From: Paracoccaceae bacterium
GTDB taxonomy: Bacteria; Pseudomonadota; Alphaproteobacteria; Rhodobacterales; Rhodobacteraceae
Assembly: GCA_015485375.1 (NCBI GenBank)
Contig: WFTU01000412.1
Location: 1-37,034, forward strand
Direction of reading: 5' to 3'
DNA length: 37,034 nt
In this document: piece after piece, positions 28,414-37,034 of the stretch
Position numbering within the stretch: position 1 is the stretch's first letter
How the letters are laid out: each line of letters opens with the position of its first letter
The notes under the pieces: model-generated
The model's input: only the letters and a program-made list of their open reading frames with translations
What the model was told of the DNA's origin: nothing
Database searches by the model: none
Translations under genes and position numbers: made by a program

Positions 28414-30182
28414 TGGACATCGCAAAGCTCGGCTTCCAAGTCGATTCCAGACCCGTCGACAAAGCCAACAAGCGCCTGGATGACTTCGCCCGCACCGGGC
28501 GTAAGGCTGCGAAGTCGACGGACAGGATGTCGGCATCATCTCGGCGCCTTGACCGCGCCATGAGCACGGCAGCACGCGGCGGCATCCGGAACGCCAGTTA
28601 TCAGATCGCGGACGTTGCCGTGCAGATGAGCATGGGAACCAGCGCAATGCGCGCCATGGCGATCCAGTTGCCCCAGTTACTTGCGGGCTTCGGTGTCATG
28701 GGAGCAGTGTTGGGGGCCGTGGCGGCCATTGGCGGCGCGATAGCACCCGTTTTGTTCAAGTCCGGCGACGCAGCCGGATCCGCGGCCAACGAGGTGAGCC
28801 GCCTTGGAGAAGCGCTGCTGCAAATGGACAGAACGGCGGAGGTGTCGGCTCAAAACATCAACAATTTCCTGGTTCGCTCATTCTCGGCATCGTCGGATGC
28901 CGTCATGAAACTGATTGCCGACCTGAAGAACGTGCAGTCGGAAACCGCGCTCACCCGCTTCAAGACGGAAGCGGAAGATGCGTTGTCGACGATCAGCGCC
29001 AGTGTTGACGGGGTCTCGCAGGCCTGGGTGCAACTGCTGGACATGCAACGCAAGGTCGAAGACGGCCTTTTGACGCAGACACAGGCCAACCGATATACTA
29101 AGTCGTTCCAAGAAATCATCTTGGACAGTGGCCTCGCATTCGATGAGGTGACCAAACTTGACGAGGCGCTGTCGAAACTCGGCAGCTCGGCCACAACGGA
29201 TGAATTCGTAGCCAATCTGGCAGACGCAAAAACCATCGCCGAAGATCTAGGCGGCCCGGTGGCCGACAGTGTCGTGTCTGGCCTTGTGGCAATGGCGGAC
29301 AAGGCGGGCGTCCTGAGTCTCATTCTGGGCAAGGCCGCAGACAATGCTGCGTCGATCGGAGCGGGGCTTTCGGATACCGAATTCAACCAGTTGTTCGCCT
29401 ACCAGCAATATGCGGCCACCAGGCTTGCAGCGCCGACAGAACCGCCGAAGCCACGGCGCCAGCGGTCGGAGGGACGGCGGTCACCGGTAGATACCCTGGC
29501 CGCACAATACGAGCGCCTTCGCGGGCAGATCGACCCGGTATGGCGCGCGACCAAGCAGTATGAAGACGCTGTCTCCACGCTCGATCGTGCGCTGTCCGCA
29601 GGGTTGATCGCCACGCAGGAGGAATACAACGCGCTTCTGGAACTGACCAAGTCCAGGTTCGGCGAGGTCGGTGATGGGATCAAGAACCTGCAGTCCATCG
29701 CCAAGACCATGGAAAGCAGCATGACGGACGCCTTCATGGCGATGGTGGATGGGACAAAAACGGCCCAGGACGCTTTTGCCGACATGGCGAAGGCAATCGT
29801 GAAGAAACTCTACGAAGTTCTGGTGGTCCAGCAGATTGTCGGTGGGTTTGACGCATCGACAGGAACCGGTAGCGGCATTGTCGGATCCATTTTGGGCGGT
29901 CTTTTCGGCGGCGCCCGCGCGGACGGTGGCCCGGTGGCGGCTGGCCGGACATATCTGGTTGGCGAGCGCGGACCGGAGCTTTTCACGCCCAGGACTTCGG
30001 GGCAGATCGTTCCGAACGGTGGGTCGATCGTGGTCAACCAGTATTTCAGCCTGAGCGCAAACGGCGATGAAAGCGTGAAGAAGATCATCGCAGCAGAGGC
30101 GCCCAAGATCGTGAACGCAACCAAGCGGGCCATCATCGAGGCGCGGGCGGCCGGCGGTCAGATGCGGACGGTGTTCTCGTGA
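28413..30182 (+). CDS. Tail tape measure protein
   Basis: A 589-residue protein. The start (DIAKLGFQVDSRPVDKANKR, then DFARTGRKAAKSTDRMSAS) and the hydrophobic segment QLPQLLAGFGVMGAVLGAVA with IGGAIAPVLF at ~85-115 are typical; helices follow. The C-terminus has FADMAKAIVKKLYEVLVVQQ, IVGSILGGLFGG, and GRTYLVGERGPELFTPRTSG, as in lambda-type tape measures. Relatively short, suggesting a tail near 90 nm if 0.15 nm per residue applies (rule of thumb). Confidence 0.9.
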   Translation: MDIAKLGFQVDSRPVDKANKRLDDFARTGRKAAKSTDRMSASSRRLDRAMSTAARGGIRNASYQIADVAVQMSMGTSAMRAMAIQLPQLLAGFGVMGAVLGAVAAIGGAIAPVLFKSGDAAGSAANEVSRLGEALLQMDRTAEVSAQNINNFLVRSFSASSDAVMKLIADLKNVQSETALTRFKTEAEDALSTISASVDGVSQAWVQLLDMQRKVEDGLLTQTQANRYTKSFQEIILDSGLAFDEVTKLDEALSKLGSSATTDEFVANLADAKTIAEDLGGPVADSVVSGLVAMADKAGVLSLILGKAADNAASIGAGLSDTEFNQLFAYQQYAATRLAAPTEPPKPRRQRSEGRRSPVDTLAAQYERLRGQIDPVWRATKQYEDAVSTLDRALSAGLIATQEEYNALLELTKSRFGEVGDGIKNLQSIAKTMESSMTDAFMAMVDGTKTAQDAFADMAKAIVKKLYEVLVVQQIVGGFDASTGTGSGIVGSILGGLFGGARADGGPVAAGRTYLVGERGPELFTPRTSGQIVPNGGSIVVNQYFSLSANGDESVKKIIAAEAPKIVNATKRAIIEARAAGGQMRTVFS

Positions 30183-30811
30183 CGATTTCGTATCCGCTGT
30201 CTCTGCCAACTTCGGTCGGAATGGAAAGCATCGTGCTCTCGGGCTCGCATGCCATCAAGACCACCATGTCGGATATCACCTACAAGCAGCAGGTCTTGAA
30301 TTACACGGCGCAGCGATGGGGCGCGGTTGTCAAGGTTCCGCAGTGCGACCGATCCCGTGCAGCCGATTGGGCGGCGTTCCTGTTCAGTTTGAAGGGTCAG
30401 TCCGGAACCTTCCTCATGGGCGACCCCGTCGGTGCGCAACCGCGCGGCTCGGCAGCCACCACGCCGGGAACGCCGGTGGTGAACGGAGCCGGTCAGCTCG
30501 GGAACACTCTGGCCATCACGGGTCTGCCGGCGAGCGTTGCCGGGTATCTGCTGCCGGGCGACTACATCCAGTTGGGGGCGGCATCCACCGCGACGTTGCA
30601 CATGGTCCTGACCTCCGTGACCACGGACGCCTCGGGCAATGCCACGCTCGACATATGGCCTGACATGCGCGCATCCCCCGCCGATGCCTCCACGGTTGTG
30701 CTGACCGATACGGTCGGCGTGTGGCGTCTCACCCGCCCGATCTCCGAGTTCAGCCTCCGGGGCATCGGGATTTACGGCATCGAGTTCGAAGCCATGCAGG
30801 CGATCACATGA
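30179..30811 (+). CDS. Distal tail / tail tip protein
   Basis: A 210-residue protein with GTG start (GTGA overlap). Segments YPLSLPTSVGMESIVLSGSH, RWGAVVKVPQCDRSRAADWA, FLFSLKGQSGTFLMGDPVG and FSLRGIGIYGIEFEAMQAI fit the tail-tip proteins downstream of the tape measure in alphaproteobacterial phages, comparable to distal tail or DUF2460-region proteins. The exact counterpart in lambda (M or L) is uncertain. Confidence 0.7.
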   Translation: MTISYPLSLPTSVGMESIVLSGSHAIKTTMSDITYKQQVLNYTAQRWGAVVKVPQCDRSRAADWAAFLFSLKGQSGTFLMGDPVGAQPRGSAATTPGTPVVNGAGQLGNTLAITGLPASVAGYLLPGDYIQLGAASTATLHMVLTSVTTDASGNATLDIWPDMRASPADASTVVLTDTVGVWRLTRPISEFSLRGIGIYGIEFEAMQAIT

Positions 30812-31938
30812 GCCGCGAACTTTCGCCAAGCCTGCAGGCGGCAGTCAAGGAAAGCGAGGTTCTGCCATTCTTCGCGGTCGATCTCGTCTTCGATGGCGGG
30901 CCGCTGTATTTCTGGACGGGTCCGACCGACCAGGTCATCGACGGAAAGACCTACATCGCCTCGAACTCGCTGCTCAGCATATCCGGGGTGGCGGAAACGA
31001 CCGAGATGGAGGCCATCACCGCGCTGGTGTCGCTGTCTGGCATTCCGTCCTCGGTGCTTTCGCTCGCGCTGTCGGAACCGACGCGCAACCGACCTGCGCG
31101 CATCTATCTCGGGGCGCTGAACCAATACGAGAACATCCTCTACTACTCCGAGGAAATCGGGCAGAGCGGATACTGGAACCCGAACAACATTTCGGTCGTC
31201 GACAACGCGGCGCTGAACCCGGACGGTGATGCCACGACAGCGGATCAGATCGTCGAGGACACGACCAACGACTACCACGACGCAACGCAATGGCTGAACA
31301 GCGCCGTTCGCAACGCGACATACGCATTCCGGGTCCATCTCAAGGCAAATGGCCGGGACAAGATTAGGCTGTCCATGAACGCCCTCAGTGGCGATCAGGC
31401 CCGCGCCGAGTTCGACTTGGTGGCAAAGACTGCAAGTTCTTCGACCATCGGAACGGGATCGGTCGCGTCCGTGAACATCGTGGACGAAGGCGGCGGCTGG
31501 TTCCTCTGCGAGATGATCGCGACCCCAAGCACCACAGGCGGCACCAAGGTCGGGTTCGGCATCAACCTGCTGAATTCGACTTGGGCAGCACTCTACACCG
31601 GCGATGGCGCGTCCGGTTGCTACGCCTGGGGGGCGCAACTGGAGGTCAACACGGCCTTCGGGAAATACGCCCGGACGCTGGACAAGGTCATCACCAAGTC
31701 GACCGTGCTCTATACCGAGATTTTCGCCGGTTCGATGAGCGAAATGAACATCAGCGAGGGCGCAGAGTTCTCGACCGTGACCGTCAAGATCGTGAACAAG
31801 ATGGCGGACCTCGAAAAGCCGCGCATCCGAAGGCTTACGTCTGCATACCAGAAGTCGATCTACCCAACCGATACCGGGCTCGACTTCGTGGAAAGCATCC
31901 AGGATCAGCCGGTGTTCTTCGGGAAGAAAGGCCCATGA
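30808..31938 (+). CDS. Tail tip protein with inserted carbohydrate-binding-like domain
   Basis: A 376-residue protein. Residues ~1-105 (LPFFAVDLVFDGGPLYFWTG, GVAETTEMEAITALVSLSGI) and ~299-376 (VLYTEIFAGSMSEMNISEGA, LEKPRIRRLTSAYQKS) are two parts of one tail-tip family protein, the GTA/DUF2163-type layout. Between them, residues ~106-298, lies a beta-sandwich domain with YYSEEIGQSGYWNPNNIS, NPDGDATTADQIVEDTT, GGGWFLCEM and GDGASGCYAWGAQLEV, a pattern known from carbohydrate-binding-like modules in phage fibres. It probably contributes to host surface binding. ATGA start. Confidence 0.75.
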   Translation: MSRELSPSLQAAVKESEVLPFFAVDLVFDGGPLYFWTGPTDQVIDGKTYIASNSLLSISGVAETTEMEAITALVSLSGIPSSVLSLALSEPTRNRPARIYLGALNQYENILYYSEEIGQSGYWNPNNISVVDNAALNPDGDATTADQIVEDTTNDYHDATQWLNSAVRNATYAFRVHLKANGRDKIRLSMNALSGDQARAEFDLVAKTASSSTIGTGSVASVNIVDEGGGWFLCEMIATPSTTGGTKVGFGINLLNSTWAALYTGDGASGCYAWGAQLEVNTAFGKYARTLDKVITKSTVLYTEIFAGSMSEMNISEGAEFSTVTVKIVNKMADLEKPRIRRLTSAYQKSIYPTDTGLDFVESIQDQPVFFGKKGP

Positions 31939-32333
31939 CGTTCCTCGAGTTCATCGAACACCGCCGGTCGATGCCGTTTGCCTGGGGCAAAAACGACTGC
32001 ATGACCTTCGTGCTGGACGGGATCGAGGTGCAGACAGGCGTGAGTTTCGATCGACCGAAATACAGGACCGAAGCCGGCGCCAGGCGCGCGCTTGTCCGCA
32101 TCCTGCGCGACAGCGGGGCAAGTGATGTGACCGCGCTTTTCGACCGGCATTTCGAGCGGTCGCGGTTCCCGTCGCCTATCGGGACGCTCATAGCCCGTCC
32201 GGCACCAGAGGACCGCACGACGGGCTACGCCATGGGGTTCGCCGTTTCCGGTGCCAAGGGTGCGTTCCTGGCTGCCAGAGGGCTCGAGTTTGCCAGGCAC
32301 GAGCCGGGTGACGTCTACTGGAGGATCGAGTAA
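31935..32333 (+). CDS. NlpC/P60-related tail protein (DUF6950-like)
   Basis: A 132-residue protein coupled by ATGA. The start MTFLEFIEHRRSMPFAWGKN and DCMTFVLDGIEVQTG put a Cys (C23) after WGKND as in NlpC/P60 peptidases. Then come TGYAMGFAVSGAKGAFLAAR and FARHEPGDVYW, with a His near the end. It stands in place of the lambda K cell-wall peptidase. A full catalytic triad is not certain, so the activity may be lost or different. Confidence 0.7.
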   Translation: MTFLEFIEHRRSMPFAWGKNDCMTFVLDGIEVQTGVSFDRPKYRTEAGARRALVRILRDSGASDVTALFDRHFERSRFPSPIGTLIARPAPEDRTTGYAMGFAVSGAKGAFLAARGLEFARHEPGDVYWRIE

Positions 32334-34900
32334 TGCCGCAGATTGCGCCGATCATTGGCGCGGCGCTGGCAACCTTCGGACCGCTCGGATCAGCAATCGG
32401 AAGTCTGAGCCTGTTCACGTCCTTCCTGATCCGGGCTGGAATAGGGCTTGCGCTTAGCGCACTGTCCAGAAACACCGCCCAACAAGCCAAGACGCAAGCC
32501 ACGGATTTCGGCTTCCAGGTCACCGCCAGGGGGTCAAACCTGCTGCACCCGTATATCTACGGCGAGGCCAAGGTTTACGGCGCCGAGGTCTATCGGGAAT
32601 CCACCGGCACCGACAACAACTTCTTCCACCAGGTTCTGGTGTTCGCCGGCCACGAGGTCGACAGTTTCGTCGAATATTGGGTGGACGATTACCTTGTTAC
32701 GCTGGATAGCGCGGGAGATGTGACGAGCGCCACCAAGACGGACGGCTCGACCACGACCAAATACAATGGCAACATCCGCATCCGGCCGCACCTTGGAACT
32801 ACGACGCAGGCTGCCGACAGCGAATTGGTCAACGCCTCGGCGCATTGGACGAACAGTTGCACCCTGTATGGGCTCGCCTATCTGTATGTCCGCTTCACTT
32901 TTGGCACAGACGTCTATCCGAACGGCATTCCGCAGATCAGCGCCAAGATCAGGGGCAAGAAGGTTTACGACCCGCGCGACAGCGGGCAGTCCGAAAGCTC
33001 GCCGTCGACGTGGCTTTGGTCCGACAATCCCGCGCTGTGCCTGCGGGACTATCTCGTGGGCTCGCACGGCGTTGGGGAAGACCCGGCCTACATCGACAAC
33101 AACCTCGTGATCGCCGCCGCCGACGACTGCGACGTGCTGGTGTCCGGAAGCAAGAAATTCACCTGCAACGGCTCGTTCCTGTCAGGCGTGAAGCCCATTG
33201 ACCAGATTCCGGCGATGTTGAGCAGCATGGCCGGTCTGAGCTGGTATGGCCAAGGCAAGGACCGCATGCACGCCGGCGTGTGGAAGCCGCCCGTGCTCGA
33301 CCTCGGCGACGACGATTTGCGCTCTGCGCTGGAGGTCAGCCCGCGCCACAGCGCACGCGACCTGTTCAACTCGATTTCAGGCCTGTTCCGGGGCGCGGAA
33401 ACGGATTGGCAGCAGACCGAATATCCGCCGGTCACCAATTCGGCTTTCGTGACCGAGGACGGCGGCGAAACGATTTCGACCAGCGTGGATCTGCCGTTCA
33501 CGACGGACTCGGTCAGGGCGCGGCGGATCGCCCGCATCCTGCTCGAGGGTCACCGGCAACAGATCATGGTCGAGGGGTCGTTCGGTCTGCGCGCCGTCGA
33601 GGTTCAGGTTGGCGAGAATGTCCGCCTGACCAACAGTCGGTTCGGATGGACGAACAAGGAGTTCCAGGTCGTCGCCTGGGCGCTCAACATCGTCGGTGGC
33701 GAGGGTGAAGCGCCTGACATTCAGGTGCGGATGACACTGCGGGAAACCGCTTCGTCGGTCTATGACGAGGTGGCGGACGGGGTGGTTTACACCCGCGACA
33801 ACACTACCCTGCCGTCCGCTTTCTACGTGCCGCCCGTCGGTATCGCTCTGAGCGCAAGTCTCAAGGTCGTCTCCGAGAAGGTGACAACCGTGATCAGCGC
33901 CGACGTTACGGCCACGGGCACCGGCCAGGTTCGAGCCGCCGAGGTCGAATACAAGCAGACGACCGACAGCACATGGATTTCGGTGGGCACGGCGCCGTTG
34001 GGGCGGTTCGAGATCGTCGATGCGACCGGGGCGTCCTATGACGTGCGCGCCCGCGGCGTGAACATCTTCGGCGTGCGTGGCAGTTGGACGACCTACACGA
34101 ATTTCAGCCCTTCGCTGGCGTCCACACCGAACGACGTGACCGGCTTCACCGCGGTGGTGGCCGGCGGCAGCATCAATCTGTTCTGGGATGCGGCCACCGA
34201 TCTCGACCTGTCCTACTACGAGATCAGGCATGCTCTCGAAGAGTCCGGCGCAACCTGGTCAAATGCAACCACCGCGGTGGGCAAGATCGCGCGCCCGGCG
34301 ACCACGATTGCCGTCCCTGCCCGCCCAGGCACCTACATGATCCGGGCGGTATCAAAGACAGGCGCGGCATCCACGAACTACACGTCGGCGGTCGTGCCGG
34401 TCGCGGACCTGCAGTCGTTCACCACCAATCTGACGCAGACCGAAAGCCCGACATTCCCGGGCACCAAGACAAACTGCAGCGTCACGTCTGGCGAGTTGCG
34501 GATCGACTCGCCCGGCACGGTCAACTTTTCTGCGGACTATGCGTTCAGCGCCTACATCGACACCGGTGCCGTTCGACGGGTTCGCGCCAGATGCGAGATC
34601 AACGTCAACCGGAACGACCTCGGCGCCGGCCTGTTCGACAGTTTGTCCGGCTATATCGATGCGCAACCCGGCCTGTGGGACAGTCTGAACTCGGGCACCG
34701 GAAAATCGGATACCGACGTGGTGACCTACATCTCGACCACGAATGACGACCCCGCCGGAACGCCGACATGGAGCGCATATCGGGCTTTCCAGGCGGGCGA
34801 CTTCTCGGGACGAGCGTTTCGCTTCAAGGCGAAATTGATCACCACCGCGACGGACGTGTCGCCGGCTATCTCTGGTCTGACAGCAAGGATAGAATACTGA
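32333..34900 (+). CDS. J-like host specificity / central tail fibre protein
   Basis: An 855-residue protein. Residues 5-45 are hydrophobic (IIGAALATFGPLGSAIGSLS, FLIRAGIGLALSAL), as in the tail protein I joined to J. Then GSNLLHPYIYGEAKVYGAEV and VLVFAGHEVDSFVEYWVDDY, SVDLPFTTDSVRARRIARIL at ~385, and fibronectin-like repeats from ~520 (AEVEYKQTTDSTWISVG, ITVAVPARPG region). The end has a galactose-binding-type segment (YIDTGAVRRVRARCEI). It determines adsorption and DNA ejection. The ATG overlaps the previous stop (TAATG). Confidence 0.88.
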   Translation: MPQIAPIIGAALATFGPLGSAIGSLSLFTSFLIRAGIGLALSALSRNTAQQAKTQATDFGFQVTARGSNLLHPYIYGEAKVYGAEVYRESTGTDNNFFHQVLVFAGHEVDSFVEYWVDDYLVTLDSAGDVTSATKTDGSTTTKYNGNIRIRPHLGTTTQAADSELVNASAHWTNSCTLYGLAYLYVRFTFGTDVYPNGIPQISAKIRGKKVYDPRDSGQSESSPSTWLWSDNPALCLRDYLVGSHGVGEDPAYIDNNLVIAAADDCDVLVSGSKKFTCNGSFLSGVKPIDQIPAMLSSMAGLSWYGQGKDRMHAGVWKPPVLDLGDDDLRSALEVSPRHSARDLFNSISGLFRGAETDWQQTEYPPVTNSAFVTEDGGETISTSVDLPFTTDSVRARRIARILLEGHRQQIMVEGSFGLRAVEVQVGENVRLTNSRFGWTNKEFQVVAWALNIVGGEGEAPDIQVRMTLRETASSVYDEVADGVVYTRDNTTLPSAFYVPPVGIALSASLKVVSEKVTTVISADVTATGTGQVRAAEVEYKQTTDSTWISVGTAPLGRFEIVDATGASYDVRARGVNIFGVRGSWTTYTNFSPSLASTPNDVTGFTAVVAGGSINLFWDAATDLDLSYYEIRHALEESGATWSNATTAVGKIARPATTIAVPARPGTYMIRAVSKTGAASTNYTSAVVPVADLQSFTTNLTQTESPTFPGTKTNCSVTSGELRIDSPGTVNFSADYAFSAYIDTGAVRRVRARCEINVNRNDLGAGLFDSLSGYIDAQPGLWDSLNSGTGKSDTDVVTYISTTNDDPAGTPTWSAYRAFQAGDFSGRAFRFKAKLITTATDVSPAISGLTARIEY

Positions 34901-34901
34901 C

Positions 34902-35567
34902 ATGGCCCAGCACGATTACCTGATCGACAACCAGACGGCGGCGGCGCTGCGCACCGACCTCAATAATGCGCTGGCGGCGATTGTGTCGAACAACAGCGGG
35001 GCGACTGCGCCAACGACCACATTCGCCAACATGCTCTGGTATGACACGTCGACGTCGACGCTTTGGGTGCGCAACGAGGCGGATTCCGCATGGATTTCGC
35101 TTGGCATTGTCGATCAGCCAAGCGGCGTCTTTCGTCCGAGCCTGAGCGGTCTGACGTTTTCCGCTGGCGATCTGATCTATTCCGACGGCACAAACTACCA
35201 GCGACTGCCAAAAGGGTCCGCTGGGCAGTTTCTGCGCCAGAACAGCGGGCTGACAGCGCCATATTGGGCCGAGCCTGACCTGTTCGCGGCAGGCTATATC
35301 ACCGCGGGCAGCTCCTTGGTCTGGAGTGCGGGCGTGGCGAGTGCCGGGTGGATCAGCACGGGGGTTTTGCAGATCACCTTCGCAGCGGCAAGATCGAGCA
35401 CGAACTATGTTCCGCTCCTGACCCACCAAGGCACGGGGTCCGGCGTAACCTACACAGTGGACGGGTCTACGGTGCCGACCACGACCGCGGTTTTCATTCG
35501 CGGGTTCAGCGGCAGCACCCCAACGAACCTCAATACTCACTTCGCGATTTTGGAGAAAAAGCTGTGA
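34902..35567 (+). CDS. Tail fibre protein
   Basis: A 221-residue protein. Its N-terminal helix (LIDNQTAAALRTDLNNALAA) and MLWYDTSTSTLWVRNEADSA are the typical head of phage fibres in Rhodobacterales-like phages. The middle FSAGDLIYSDGTNYQRLPKG, SAGQFLRQNSGLTAPYW is a beta-repeat, and the C-terminal ~80 residues are a fibre tip of unknown fold. Starts two bases after the J-like stop. Confidence 0.8.
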   Translation: MAQHDYLIDNQTAAALRTDLNNALAAIVSNNSGATAPTTTFANMLWYDTSTSTLWVRNEADSAWISLGIVDQPSGVFRPSLSGLTFSAGDLIYSDGTNYQRLPKGSAGQFLRQNSGLTAPYWAEPDLFAAGYITAGSSLVWSAGVASAGWISTGVLQITFAAARSSTNYVPLLTHQGTGSGVTYTVDGSTVPTTTAVFIRGFSGSTPTNLNTHFAILEKKL

Positions 35568-35977
35568 GAATAGTGATCGAGGGCGACAACGGCCCGGAGG
35601 TTCTGGATCTGGCGGCGGGTTTTCGCACAGCAGGTCCGGGCGACCACAATGGCAACTACAACACGGATCGGTTTCACCCCGGCAAGCGGTTCGTTGTGGC
35701 ACCGCGCTGGCGGGAAGATGAAGACCTCGAGGACGTGGACTTCGACGCCGGCAAGGTCGTGGTCAAACCGAAAAAGCCGAAAACAGCCGCAGATATCGAC
35801 AAGGAAATCGAGCGCGAGGCGTCGGAAATCGACGCCACCGGCGCTGCGAGAGAAAGGGCGGTGGCAATGTTGATCGTTGATCTTTGGGCCAAAAGTTTCG
35901 GCGTGACCAGATCAGAGGCTAGAACGGCTGTTCATGCCCGCCTCAAGAAGCACCTCAAGACGATCCGCAACACCTGA
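35564..35977 (+). CDS. Unknown protein after the tail fibre
   Basis: A 137-residue protein with GTG start overlapping the fibre stop (GTGA) and GGAG ten bases upstream. Residues 1-55 look like beta strands (RIVIEGDNGPEVLDLAAGFR, then FHPGKRFVVAPRW), the middle is acidic then basic, and the C-terminal half a long charged helix (DIDKEIEREASEIDATGA, MLIVDLWAKSFGVT). It might help fold or connect the fibre. Not recognised. Confidence 0.6.
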   Translation: MRIVIEGDNGPEVLDLAAGFRTAGPGDHNGNYNTDRFHPGKRFVVAPRWREDEDLEDVDFDAGKVVVKPKKPKTAADIDKEIEREASEIDATGAARERAVAMLIVDLWAKSFGVTRSEARTAVHARLKKHLKTIRNT

Positions 35978-36005
35978 CCTCCCCCAAGAACACCAGAGAA
36001 CCAGG

Positions 36006-36024
36006 CCGCCCTCGGGCGGTTTTT
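36006..36024 (+). terminator. Rho-independent terminator
   Basis: CCGCC and GGCGG around CTCG form a tight stem, immediately followed by five T. This is the best intrinsic terminator in the window. It follows the fibre operon and precedes the next virion gene by under 20 bases, so transcription beyond requires read-through, antitermination or a new start. Confidence 0.75.
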
Positions 36025-36042
36025 CCATGAAAGGACCACCAA

Positions 36043-36465
36043 ATGAGCCTCTCCGACGCCACCGAAACCAACATCCTCAAGTTGTTGTTCCAAGCCGTCG
36101 CCTGGGCGAATGTTGCCGACAACGCGGGCACGTCTCCGATTGCGAACATCCAGTATGCACTCCACACCGCCGATCCTGGCGATGCCGGCACGCAGCTGAC
36201 GAGTGAAGTGGCCTATACCAGTTACGCGCGCGTCGACGTGGCGCGCACGACCGGCGGCCACACAGTGACCGGCAACAGCGTAAGCCCGGCCGCCGATATC
36301 AGCTTCCCGGCTGGGACCGGGGGCAGCGGAACCGTGACCTATTTCTCGGCTGGCAAGGATCTGACCGATGAAATCTTCTTCAGCGGCACCGTGTCGCCGA
36401 ACATCGTGACCGGGAATGGGATTACGCCGGTGCTGACCACCGCCACCACCATGACGCTGGACTGA
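36043..36465 (+). CDS. Tail fibre-type virion protein
   Basis: A 140-residue protein: SLSDATETNILKLLFQAVAW, IQYALHTADPGDAGTQLTSE, VAYTSYARVDVARTTGGHTV and SFPAGTGGSGTVTYFSAG. I know this pattern (LxDAxExxLLKLLFQ, LHTADPGxAGTQxTxEVAYTxYxRVxV) from many phage genomes, annotated as tail fibre or hypothetical virion protein. AAAGGACCACCA before the ATG. Ends coupled to the next gene by TGATG. Confidence 0.8.
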   Translation: MSLSDATETNILKLLFQAVAWANVADNAGTSPIANIQYALHTADPGDAGTQLTSEVAYTSYARVDVARTTGGHTVTGNSVSPAADISFPAGTGGSGTVTYFSAGKDLTDEIFFSGTVSPNIVTGNGITPVLTTATTMTLD

Positions 36466-36884
36466 TGCGGGCGATGCACGAGGCGCTGGCTGACATGGAC
36501 GTCGGCCGGTGCATGGATCTTTGGCGTGCGGCTTTTCCGAACATGCCGTGCCCCGAAACCATTGCCGAGGCAGAGATCGCGATGCACATGGCCCGCACCG
36601 CGACCGAGAGCCTTCCGAAAAGGGCCCGCGTGTGGTCATTCCAATGGCTTGAGGAGCGGGGGCTGCCATCGCATCTGCCGGACGAGATGAAACCGGATCG
36701 ACCAGAAATCGCGACCGGGGTCGGGATTGCGGTGCGCAGTCTGAGCCACGACCCTGACCGCGTGGCGCGCGCGAGCGCCTTGCAGGAAAAGCTGGCAGGC
36801 GCGGTTGAGGATGCGTTCCTGAGCGGCGTGCGCGATGCACCCAGGCTGAAATCCATGATGAATAAAATCAGGAGCGAATTCTGA
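36465..36884 (+). CDS. Unknown protein
   Basis: A 139-residue helical, acidic-to-neutral protein: HEALADMDVGRCMDLWRAAF, then TIAEAEIAMHMARTATESL and LSHDPDRVARASALQEKLAG. Coupled on both sides (TGATG). The pattern WRAAFPNMPCPET and HxARTxxESLP is familiar from genes directly after the preceding fibre-type gene, function unknown. Confidence 0.65.
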   Translation: MRAMHEALADMDVGRCMDLWRAAFPNMPCPETIAEAEIAMHMARTATESLPKRARVWSFQWLEERGLPSHLPDEMKPDRPEIATGVGIAVRSLSHDPDRVARASALQEKLAGAVEDAFLSGVRDAPRLKSMMNKIRSEF

Positions 36885-37034
36885 TGGCACAAGACCTTGG
36901 ATATGATTTCGCGGTTGGCCCAACGGTCACGCTGCTTTCGGCGGACCTTGCAACCGGTTCTCAAAGCGCTCTGACCGCTACTGTTGATTTTGGCAATCCG
37001 GGACCGCTCATGTTCGGATGGGAACTGATCCTGA
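36884..37034 (+). CDS. Partial virion-type protein, runs off the window
   Basis: The first 50 codons of a gene starting at a TGATG overlap: MAQDLGYDFAVGPTVTLLSA, then strands (ALTATVDFGNPG, LMFGWELIL). The beta-type start suits a fibre or virion protein, consistent with its neighbours. The remainder lies outside the window, so no further assignment is possible. Confidence 0.6.
   Translation, partial: MAQDLGYDFAVGPTVTLLSADLATGSQSALTATVDFGNPGPLMFGWELIL

Noticed and set aside
31935..32333. Endolysin
   Set aside because: Small NlpC-like tail protein located between tip proteins; no signal, holin or spanin nearby, so it is a tail component.

Overview
The window is the left part, probably most, of an intact-looking temperate siphophage (prophage) genome. 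It is GC-rich, with codon use and gene families that I associate with Alphaproteobacteria, most likely Rhodobacterales. The host assignment is inference from general resemblance, not a search. The first 18 bases fit the 3' end of a tRNA gene (T-stem, acceptor stem, A, CCA), the integrase follows directly, and the right end runs off inside a virion-type gene. I therefore read the left edge as the tRNA-borne attachment site. The right attachment site is not included.

Layout: (1) 27-5864, minus strand: one tightly coupled leftward operon. From its promoter it carries an unknown first gene, a leader hairpin, several small unknown or DNA-binding proteins, a 37-residue membrane peptide, a RecE/YqaJ-type exonuclease, a RecT annealing protein, a YbcO-like Cys/His protein, two small unknowns, an excisionase-like HTH protein and a tyrosine integrase. 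(2) 5890-7900: the immunity region. A leftward promoter and a rightward promoter share a promoter/operator sequence, as lambda PL/OL and PR/OR do. A minus-strand XRE repressor faces a plus-strand Cro-like protein. Two probable cargo genes (a lipoprotein and a secreted Cys-containing protein) sit in and beside the switch. (3) 7894-16614, plus strand: early rightward operon with a CII-like regulator, a RuvC-like resolvase, a DnaB-like helicase, an O-like initiator with a probable internal origin, a protein with three HTH repeats, a beta-class DNA methyltransferase, a minimal C5-methyltransferase-like protein, several small unknowns and a gene in the lambda Q position. (4) 16615-16866: early/late junction with a hairpin terminator. 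(5) 16867-26203: packaging and head genes of HK97 type (TerS, TerL, portal, protease, capsid, connectors). (6) 26200-37034: long flexible-tail genes (tail completion, terminator, tube, G/GT chaperones, tape measure, tip proteins, J-like protein, fibres).

Most neighbouring genes overlap by ATGA, GTGA or TGATG, which fixed many starts and supported several genes too short for routine calling. The most interesting signals are two canonical -1 slippery heptamers. One is the expected G/GT tail-chaperone site; the other lies in the head-morphogenesis gene, where I know of no established precedent. Others are the shared OL/OR-like motif, a lambda-like origin inside the initiator gene, strong hairpins flanking the capsid, decoration and tail-tube genes, and a carbohydrate-binding-like domain inserted into a tail-tip protein. 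No holin, endolysin, CRISPR array, insertion sequence or recognisable defence cassette is visible; the lysis genes probably lie to the right of the window.
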